DNA from: an uncultured Pseudophaeobacter sp.
GTDB lineage: Bacteria; Pseudomonadota; Alphaproteobacteria; Rhodobacterales; Rhodobacteraceae
Reading direction: 5' to 3'
Assembly (NCBI GenBank): GCA_905479575.1
Contig: CAJQNB010000062.1
Coordinates: 1 to 55,329 of the forward strand
Length of the DNA: 55,329 nucleotides
Shown here: piece by piece, positions 35,280 to 41,860 of the stretch
Position numbering within the stretch: the first letter of the stretch is position 1
Layout: the number at the start of each line of letters is the position of its first letter
The notes under the pieces: generated by a model
Told to the model about the DNA's origin: nothing
The model's input: the letters and a program-made list of their open reading frames with translations, nothing else
Database searches by the model: none
Made by a program: the position numbers and the translations under genes

Positions 35280-35292
35280 GGCGCTCAGCGCC
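35280..35292 (-). terminator. Possible terminator after lanM
   Basis: Read on the minus strand, GGCGC-TGA-GCGCC directly follows the LanM stop codon and is followed by TTGAAATTATATT. The stem is short (5 bp) and the U-tract is broken, so this is a weak candidate. A longer-loop stem at 35172-35212 (CCCGGCCT/AGGCCGGG) may serve the convergent ligase gene. Confidence 0.35.
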
Positions 35293-35293
35293 C

Positions 35294-38200
35294 CTAGGAA
35301 TAGGCAAATATATCGGGCAACCCTTGATCAACCTCGCAACGCAGCAGTTGGTAGCCAATTCCGGCGGTGCCTTGGAAAAAGCCAGGCAATGCTCCCCCCT
35401 GGGGCCAGCCAAACTCCAAATCTGCGCTGGCCGCCCGGCCCCATAACCGGCGACTGGCACGACCGGCATCCGCAGCCCACTCCGGGCGTCCGCAGACGTC
35501 GGCGCTGCGCTGCAGGATAGAAACCCGGGCCGCCTCTCCAAAACACAGATCATCCAGCGCGAGCCCAGAGTGACTGCCGAGCGCCACCATCTGCCGTTCA
35601 AGCCAGCTGCGCAAATCCAAATCCTCTGCACCAGGGACGCTCAGCGCTTCTTGCACGGCAATGCAAAGCCCTATGCGGCCGGTTTTCCAGCTTAGATCCT
35701 CCTGCAGTGCCTGATCCTGACGCAAAGCAAAACTGAGACCGCGACGGCCATAGCCCCAAAGCTGCGTATCCTGCAGGTGGCGTGCAGCGCGCATGAGAAC
35801 TGTTGCGACCCCTGCGCTGCCATGGGCAAAACCATACACCCCGGGGCCATAGGGCGACGGCCAATAGACCCCGCCCGCCTGATCAGGAACCGCCGCCGTG
35901 ACAATCCGCGCCGCACAATCTTCAAGCGTGCGCTGCACCCGGGCATCGCCGGGGTAATGCTGGTCCAGCGCCAAACATGCGTTCACATATCCCGACAGGC
36001 CGGCAGAGAGACCGTAGTCCGCTTTGGTGATGCTGTGTGTACCGCTGCTGCGGTGGGCCTCAACCCTATAGAAGATATCCCGTGCCACATCGGCCAGATG
36101 ATCTTGACCGCTGATCCGCGCAAGCTGCACCAGGCCATAGATCGCCGACCCCACCCCGGTGCCGCACCCCAGCCCCGGTGCCATCAGCATACGCACCGTC
36201 GCCGCCCTGCCTGCGCTCTCAAGCAGGTTTGAAATCCCGCTGAGCCCTGCCTGCAAATAATCTTTGTTGCCGCTCTGTCGGGTCAGCGCCGCTAGGAACA
36301 AGGCAATGCCAAGCGCGCCATCAAACACCCGCTCGCGCAGGGGAGACAGACGCCAGGCGCCGATGCTTTCCTTATACACTGGCGCATGCCAGGCAAGCGA
36401 CCCCTGCGTGCCGCGAATGGCCTGCGCCAAAAGATCATCGCCCAGGCGGCCCAGCACCACGCCCAAAGGAGGATCAGCAACAACCGGCCTGCTGGTTTCG
36501 ACGCTCTGTTGCGGCCTATGTCGCGCCCAGGCAGAACACTCCGGCCCCGTCCGTTGCTGACAGGCAAAACTTGTGAGGATCTGTTGCCTATGCAGCGCCA
36601 GGTCTTTGTCACCCAGCCGGTCAATCCGCGCCTTTAGGTTCTCCATGGCAGAGGCTGGAAACACATCGCGAACCTCAGTTTTACATGGCAGTTGGATGGC
36701 GCGGCCATTGGCGCCGGCGTGCAGCACCGGCACGTCCATATTCATCAGTTGGGCAAGCTCGCTTTTGACAACGGGAACCAGGCTATCCGCCGTGGCCGGG
36801 TCCTGCAAAAGCGATTGAAACAGGCTCTCCATGGACAGCTGCGCGGCAATGCCATTGCGCAGATTGGCCGGCGCACACAGGCGGGTCAGCCGCTCGCTAT
36901 AGGCACGGCTCTGCCGCAACACCACCCGGGCGCGCAGGGACTGTAGCTTTTGAACCAGCGCATCAGGCAGCTCCGGCGCGCTGCGCAGCGCGTGGTAGGC
37001 ATCTGAAAACCCTTGCAAGATATCATCAACATGGTCTGCAGACTGCACAATCCTGCCATCATGGCGCACCAGATTTTCCATGCGCCGCTCAACCGGTGTG
37101 ATCTTGCGCACCAGCCGCATCAGGTCCGAATTCCGGTGCATAACCACCAGGTCTGGCGTTTGTTTTTCGGGACCCCCTGCCCCCCCCAAAGCACTGATGT
37201 CGACCCGCTGCCCCTCAAAGGCGTCATTCCACTCCGGCAGCATCGAGCTCCGCAAAACGGTCTCAAATACCATGGCACGCACAGCGGCAACACCTGCTGG
37301 GGTCTGATCAACGCTGGGTGCTGGCCAATTGGTCATCAGACATTCCTGATCAATGATGACCGGCACCGGCCCCGCTGCAATCAGGTTATCACGGTGAATG
37401 TCTGCGCCCCCCAACAGGTACTGGCCAAACAACAGATGCCCGCTAGCGCGAAAGAAGGACGCAACCTCTGCCGCATCACCGCAGGCCGCAGATACGGTTT
37501 CCCTGCTCCAGCCATATAGACCACGATCCAGGTTTTCCCCAGTGGTGGGCGCGGGAAGGCCAAGCAGCCCGGCCAGATGTGCCTGGAAGGCTTCAAACAC
37601 CAGCTCTGGCTGCAGCGATTTTGGTTTGTAAAACACCGCCGGCCCGGCCTGCGGCACCAGTTTCACACAAACCTGGCCACCCAGATGCGGATCAGAGCCC
37701 GCCAACTCCAACCGGACGGGCCCAACAAATCCAAACGCCTGCTTCAGCAGTGGCAGGTCGGCCACCAGACGGTCACGCAATGTGCGGGTAAATGCGATCC
37801 CATGTTGCAGAACCGTAGCCAGAAACCGCGCAAGCACGGGGTATTTCTGAAAAAGCCCCAGCAAACCCGCCCCGTCCTGAAGGGAGGCGACAAAGGCGTC
37901 ATAAGCGTGATGCGCGCCCGGCAGCACCATGGTCCCAGCCAACCGCGGGTGGCGAAAGATTTGAAATTCCGCCGTCAAGGCCTGCACGGACACATCGCAT
38001 AGACGGCTGAGCAAGGCGTCCTGCAGCACCGTAGGGGTGTCGCAGCCCAGCGCCTTGGAGATATCCTCATAGACGGTTTGTAAATGCTGCGTCGCGTAGT
38101 CGGAAAAACCTACCAGAACCTCGGCAAAAGGATGGGCCGAATGAGCAGCAGGGGCTGGGCTGGCCCCTGCATCAGGGCGGGGATTAGCCAACACATCAAG

Positions 38201-38512
38201 CAACCGCTCCGCCCACTCCGGCCACTGACTGCGCGGCATGGCTGGAGGATCGCCCAGATAGGTCTCCAGCCGCGCCGGGGTAAGCCCTGACCACGCCAGA
38301 CGTTTGTCGAAGTCTGCCGGATCGCCCTGACCACAGATCTGCCGCCAGTTCTGGACCATTTCGGCCTGCTGGTGCTGTGGCCAGTGCTGGTCCAGCGCTA
38401 CGGGGTTTGCCAACCGCTCTTCCAGGGTCTGGGCGCGGGCGGCGATTTTTGCCACCTGCTGCACCAGGTCCACAGCCCTGTCGCAAACCGCTGCAGGCTG
38501 GGCTGCGGTCAT
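35294..38512 (-). CDS. Class II lanthipeptide synthetase LanM with degenerate cyclase zinc site
   Basis: A 1072-residue LanM. The N-terminal dehydratase has the kinase-like residues that phosphorylate and eliminate Ser/Thr: Asp274 and His276 (SDPH), Lys296 (VFYKPK), Asp371-x4-Asn376 (ADIHRDN) and Asp388 (VIIDQE). The RPT-type motif reads RVVLRQSRAY, with Arg529 kept and Ser535 where Thr is usual. The LanC-like cyclase runs from about residue 720 (DGALGIALFLAAL, GFAHGSAG). Its zinc site is altered: the usual W-C-x-G is W942-Lys943-T-G, and the usual C-H-G is Cys990-Phe991-Gly. Two of three ligands are therefore missing, so dehydration is supported better than enzymatic ring closure. The gene overlaps the cupin stop (ATGA). 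Last gene of the cluster. Confidence 0.93.
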   Translation of the reverse strand: MTAAQPAAVCDRAVDLVQQVAKIAARAQTLEERLANPVALDQHWPQHQQAEMVQNWRQICGQGDPADFDKRLAWSGLTPARLETYLGDPPAMPRSQWPEWAERLLDVLANPRPDAGASPAPAAHSAHPFAEVLVGFSDYATQHLQTVYEDISKALGCDTPTVLQDALLSRLCDVSVQALTAEFQIFRHPRLAGTMVLPGAHHAYDAFVASLQDGAGLLGLFQKYPVLARFLATVLQHGIAFTRTLRDRLVADLPLLKQAFGFVGPVRLELAGSDPHLGGQVCVKLVPQAGPAVFYKPKSLQPELVFEAFQAHLAGLLGLPAPTTGENLDRGLYGWSRETVSAACGDAAEVASFFRASGHLLFGQYLLGGADIHRDNLIAAGPVPVIIDQECLMTNWPAPSVDQTPAGVAAVRAMVFETVLRSSMLPEWNDAFEGQRVDISALGGAGGPEKQTPDLVVMHRNSDLMRLVRKITPVERRMENLVRHDGRIVQSADHVDDILQGFSDAYHALRSAPELPDALVQKLQSLRARVVLRQSRAYSERLTRLCAPANLRNGIAAQLSMESLFQSLLQDPATADSLVPVVKSELAQLMNMDVPVLHAGANGRAIQLPCKTEVRDVFPASAMENLKARIDRLGDKDLALHRQQILTSFACQQRTGPECSAWARHRPQQSVETSRPVVADPPLGVVLGRLGDDLLAQAIRGTQGSLAWHAPVYKESIGAWRLSPLRERVFDGALGIALFLAALTRQSGNKDYLQAGLSGISNLLESAGRAATVRMLMAPGLGCGTGVGSAIYGLVQLARISGQDHLADVARDIFYRVEAHRSSGTHSITKADYGLSAGLSGYVNACLALDQHYPGDARVQRTLEDCAARIVTAAVPDQAGGVYWPSPYGPGVYGFAHGSAGVATVLMRAARHLQDTQLWGYGRRGLSFALRQDQALQEDLSWKTGRIGLCIAVQEALSVPGAEDLDLRSWLERQMVALGSHSGLALDDLCFGEAARVSILQRSADVCGRPEWAADAGRASRRLWGRAASADLEFGWPQGGALPGFFQGTAGIGYQLLRCEVDQGLPDIFAYS

Positions 38513-39369
38513 GGGGTCAGCTGCGCCTTTAGCGCCGGAACAAGACGCGCCTTTGCCTGCCAGACATCTGGCTGAGTATAGATGGTACGGAAAAATGCAG
38601 CGCTGTTGGTGGCGTTGAAAAAGTTCCCGGTGAGGCTGATCGAGGCCTCAAGCGCCACTACGGCATGAGCCCACCCCATTGGAATAATGAGTGTCTCGCC
38701 CGGTTCAAGCACCACCTGAAAATCCGGTGCATCCCCCTGCGCCGAATGGCCCGGCGTCCAGAGATCAAACCGTTTGCGCCCACAAATCTGGGTGTTCCAG
38801 GCATGGGTGTTCAGCGTGTCCAGATGCCGGGGCGTATAGGTTCCGGCCGGGCCGATGAACAGCCAGGAAAACCCGCGCAGCGCCCACTGCGCCATCAGCG
38901 CCTCGCTGGAACCCTCAGCGGCGTCAATCTCGCTGGCCTCCGGCATCCAGTTCTCTACCGTCTCAGAGACATCAAAATCGGCGGATAACTCCGGATGATC
39001 CACAAAAGGCGACCAATAGGGGGAATACCAGGGGGTTTCGACCTGCTGCCCTGGTAAAAGATCAACCGAAGGGTCGCGCACGTAGTCCAGATAGCGGCCA
39101 AAGCCGACCTTGTGGAGATTCTTTGAACCCAGGTAATCAGTCACAATGACCCGCTCATCGCCATAGGTTTTTGCAAAAAAGTCAAAGCTCCAGCGCTCCA
39201 TCGCGGGCCAGCCATCGGTCAACCCCGTCAGCAGTACAGGCTGGGTGCTGCCCTGGCTGAGGAAGGCGCGGTTCAATTCAGAGGCCAAAACCCGCGTGCG
39301 TCGCGCGATCGTTGCTCCCTGCGCGCCTGCCTCTGGCTCCTGCGGGCTGGGTAAAGCGGCACTCACCAT
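38509..39369 (-). CDS. JmjC/cupin-like Fe(II)/2-oxoglutarate hydroxylase
   Basis: A 286-residue cupin_8/JmjC-like protein. The iron facial triad is seen as His182-x-Asp184 (RHLDTLNTHAW) and His235 (PMGWAHAV), with Lys199 or Arg200 (CGRKRFDLW) suited to 2-oxoglutarate. PVLLTGLTDGWPAMERWSFDFF at residues 44-65 is the usual N-terminal strand-helix of the group. Such enzymes hydroxylate amino-acid side chains. It sits between a peptide arginase and LanM with overlaps at both ends (7 and 4 bases), so it likely hydroxylates the precursor; hydroxylation of ornithine would fit the related lipopeptides. The target residue is inferred. Confidence 0.83.
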   Translation of the reverse strand: MVSAALPSPQEPEAGAQGATIARRTRVLASELNRAFLSQGSTQPVLLTGLTDGWPAMERWSFDFFAKTYGDERVIVTDYLGSKNLHKVGFGRYLDYVRDPSVDLLPGQQVETPWYSPYWSPFVDHPELSADFDVSETVENWMPEASEIDAAEGSSEALMAQWALRGFSWLFIGPAGTYTPRHLDTLNTHAWNTQICGRKRFDLWTPGHSAQGDAPDFQVVLEPGETLIIPMGWAHAVVALEASISLTGNFFNATNSAAFFRTIYTQPDVWQAKARLVPALKAQLTP

Positions 39370-40334
39370 AGGTCAGATCCTTCCAGAAGTGTGCAGGGAT
39401 AAACCGAGGCCAGCATGTCCTTTACCCGGGCCTCGATGAATTCGCATTGGTCGCGGGGGGTAAATCCGCTGATCTGTGAACGGGCGATCAGGATCAAGGC
39501 CGGGGCCTGCGTCTGGCGTGACAACATCGCCCCCAGCCTGTCGATCTCGACCTCAATCTCTGCGGTGTTGCGCACCAGCGGATCAGAGCTCCGGGGCGGC
39601 AGCATGTCATATTCCAGCCAGTAGCCCTGTTCATCGTGACGGGCCTCAACCCGGTGCGAGGGCGACAGGCGCAGCGGGTGGTGGCGGTTGGTGGAGACCT
39701 GTTCGTAGGTGTCCCGGGTGACGCTGATGCGAAAGCCATTGTCCGGCATGCTGTTGCAAGAGAAGTAATCCAGATCAATGCCCAACACCCAGGGGGCGGC
39801 CTCCGGGCCCGGCCGGTCGGGCATCTGGGCCTCGGTATCAACAAAATGCAACGTCATCGACTTGCGGTCGTCATTGCCCACGCCACTGGCCTCAGGACGC
39901 TGCGCCAGGGTGATCATCTCGCGCCGTTGCTCATCCATGGTGGCGATCCACAGGTACTTACTGGGCAGGGCTGAATGAGGTCGCCCCCCCGCAATGGCAG
40001 CCTTGGGCGCCAGCCAGAACATCTCATCCAGCAGCCCCAGATAAACCCCAGCCCAGATAAAGCTGGCGATGGAGATTTCGGTCTCTACCAGGTCTTTGAT
40101 AGCCGCAACCGTCAGCGGCGTGTCGCCAATCGCCCGGCTGAGCTGGGGCACCACCAGATCCTGATGTTGATCCACATGCAAAAGGCGCGCAGGTGCGTTG
40201 CCCAGCAGGGAATTCTCGCGCGCCCAGGCCAGCGCAATCAGGGCCTCGTTGTGCTCTTCAAACCCGATCACCGGGATGGGGGGGGGCCTGTCTGTCTGCT
40301 GTAAAGGTGTCGTATGGTGCGCCATGGTCAGCAT
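39363..40334 (-). CDS. UPF0489 family peptide arginase (OspR-like)
   Basis: A 323-residue member of UPF0489, a family that includes RiPP arginases converting peptidyl arginine to ornithine with release of urea. The two manganese-binding signatures are present: His53-x-Asp55-x-His57-x-Asp59 (LLHVDQHQDL) and Asp187-x-Asp189 (VLGIDLDYFS). The precursor core next door has exactly one arginine. ATG 40334 overlaps the GNAT stop; ATG 40325 three codons later is equally possible. It overlaps the cupin gene by seven bases. Confidence 0.87.
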   Translation of the reverse strand: MLTMAHHTTPLQQTDRPPPIPVIGFEEHNEALIALAWARENSLLGNAPARLLHVDQHQDLVVPQLSRAIGDTPLTVAAIKDLVETEISIASFIWAGVYLGLLDEMFWLAPKAAIAGGRPHSALPSKYLWIATMDEQRREMITLAQRPEASGVGNDDRKSMTLHFVDTEAQMPDRPGPEAAPWVLGIDLDYFSCNSMPDNGFRISVTRDTYEQVSTNRHHPLRLSPSHRVEARHDEQGYWLEYDMLPPRSSDPLVRNTAEIEVEIDRLGAMLSRQTQAPALILIARSQISGFTPRDQCEFIEARVKDMLASVYPCTLLEGSDLW

Positions 40335-41275
40335 AGATCCTTTGCCACAAGATAGCTTTGATAGGAGCTGTCGATATAGGGCGCGATCCGACGCCTGTAG
40401 ACAGTCATCATGGCCGTGTTGCGCTCATCCACATCAAAAAGAACCGTCGGATGGCTTTGGTGCAGGCTGCTGTTGACGTGACGCCCCAGGGCCGCTGCCA
40501 TGATCCAGGCGCCATTGCCCCGAAAGGCGGTCTCGGCATGGCAGAAACTGCGGCTAAACCGGATGCTGCCTGGCCGCTGAGGTACAAAATGGCAGGCCAG
40601 CCAGCCCACCACACGCCCATCTGCGGCACGCAGGCCCAGACTGACCGGGGCGATATTGCCCTCATCCCAGAACGGGGAGACCTCCTGCGGGTAGCGCCCA
40701 GCTGCTATTTCGGCCTCGACAAAGGCGCGGTCCGCTGGCGTCAGGTCGCTCCAGTCAAAGGCGATGGCATTGCGCGGTCCCCGGCTCAGCACCCGCTGCG
40801 CCCAGGCCTGTTGCAACACCTGCTGCGGCGCCGTTTCTGCAAACAGTATTCGGGGTGCCGGCTCCGACCAGCCTGTACTGCGCAGCAAGGCTTTTAATGC
40901 TGTAACCTGGGGCATCCGGGACACAAACGACAGGCAAGCCCGTTTGGCCCCCTGTATTTCGGCTTGTTTCAGAGCCCGTTCCAGAAGCGCCCTGGCGATG
41001 CCCCTGCGGCGAAACTCGGGGGCTACAGCCAGCGACAAAACCGTGGCGTTGGGCTGATCGATCTCAACCAGAATGGCGCCCAGAACCCGCCGCGTTGCAC
41101 TGTCACCCTGCGCCACAGCCGCCAATCGGATGCGTGCTGGATCTGTCCCGTTCAGGTGATTTCTATAATGCGGAAAAACCACCGAAGCCGCCGATTGGGC
41201 CAGCCACGGATCCATGGGGTGAATACAATAGGGCGGACAGGGCGACACTGCAGGCGTGGAAAACGGGACTGTCAC
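40328..41275 (-). CDS. Tandem GNAT acyltransferase
   Basis: A 315-residue protein with two GCN5-like halves. The first (about 45-145) has an intact acyl-CoA-binding motif, LSLAVAPEFRRRGIARALLERALKQA, with the pyrophosphate loop RRRGIA at 89-94. The second (about 190-315) has DVDERNTAMMTVYRRRIAPYIDSSYQSYLVAK, a recognisable but diverged GNAT end. In selidamide-type RiPPs, GNATs attach a fatty acyl group to ornithine or lysine side chains; here ornithine made by the neighbouring arginase is the natural target. I use the GTG at 41275, with GAGGG nine bases upstream; the next ATG is 20 codons in. It is 105 bases downstream of the precursor. Confidence 0.85.
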   Translation of the reverse strand: MTVPFSTPAVSPCPPYCIHPMDPWLAQSAASVVFPHYRNHLNGTDPARIRLAAVAQGDSATRRVLGAILVEIDQPNATVLSLAVAPEFRRRGIARALLERALKQAEIQGAKRACLSFVSRMPQVTALKALLRSTGWSEPAPRILFAETAPQQVLQQAWAQRVLSRGPRNAIAFDWSDLTPADRAFVEAEIAAGRYPQEVSPFWDEGNIAPVSLGLRAADGRVVGWLACHFVPQRPGSIRFSRSFCHAETAFRGNGAWIMAAALGRHVNSSLHQSHPTVLFDVDERNTAMMTVYRRRIAPYIDSSYQSYLVAKDLC

Positions 41276-41380
41276 AGAACGACCCTCAGGAAAAATCTGG
41301 GCCGGGCCTCAGCAAGAGGCGCGGCGCGTGATCCGGCCGGGAGCTGACGCGGCCAGCCGGAGCGCTTGATCAGTCGCGGA

Positions 41381-41665
41381 TTACATAATGGTAACGGTAC
41401 AGCTGCGACCACCACCAGCGACAGCTTCCAGATCCGCATCGGACAGATCTTCGCTCACCGGGTCGGGCAGGACCAGGGTCAGATCAGCCCCCTCATTTGC
41501 CACCAGACGCAGATTAAAGCCTTCAGGCAGCGCCTTGCCGGACACGGTTTTGATTGCCGCAGCAGGATCTGCAAGGGCGCTTTGGTAAAAGTTCGCATCG
41601 CTTGCGCAGCGCTCCAACAAAGCGGAAATGGCAGTGTGTTGGTCTTCTTCGGTCCAAGTCGACAT
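41381..41665 (-). CDS. NHLP-leader RiPP precursor with nine-residue core
   Basis: A 94-residue precursor. Residues 1-83 resemble the nitrile-hydratase-alpha-like (NHLP) leader: ALLERCASDANFYQSALADP, then SGKALPEGFNLRLVANEGADLTLVLPDP, then the helix SEDLSDADLEAVAGG. The double-glycine site (Gly84-Gly85) fits the C39 peptidase encoded upstream. Cleavage leaves GRSCTVTIM (Gly86 to Met94). The core has one Arg (87), Ser88, Cys89, Thr90 and Thr92, matching an arginase, a dehydratase and a possible single lanthionine-type ring. Ribosome site AAGGA lies eight bases before the ATG. A promoter candidate (41767-41795) suggests expression apart from the export genes. Confidence 0.92.
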   Translation of the reverse strand: MSTWTEEDQHTAISALLERCASDANFYQSALADPAAAIKTVSGKALPEGFNLRLVANEGADLTLVLPDPVSEDLSDADLEAVAGGGRSCTVTIM

Positions 41666-41766
41666 AATACGTTCCTTACGTGAAGTTTAAAAAAGACCCC
41701 TGCCCTAAGGCGGCATGACAAATATGCCCACTGGAGCAAAAGGCGCGGTTGTATTGTGGGGAGACG

Positions 41767-41795
41767 ATAAAATGAAAAGGGTTAATTAGTTTCAA
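41767..41795 (-). promoter_or_regulatory. Candidate sigma-70 promoter of the precursor gene
   Basis: On the minus strand, TTGAAA (41795-41790) and TTTTAT (41772-41767) are separated by exactly 17 bases. They match five and four of six consensus positions. This lies in the 195-base AT-rich gap between the second ABC gene and the precursor, giving an untranslated leader of about 95 bases. It would let the precursor and its enzymes be transcribed separately from, and more strongly than, the export cassette. Confidence 0.45.
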
Positions 41796-41860
41796 AGGCG
41801 CCATTGCAATGCCCGCTTTTTAAGGGCTGCCGCAGTGTTAGTTCCTGCAGGCCGCTAAAA

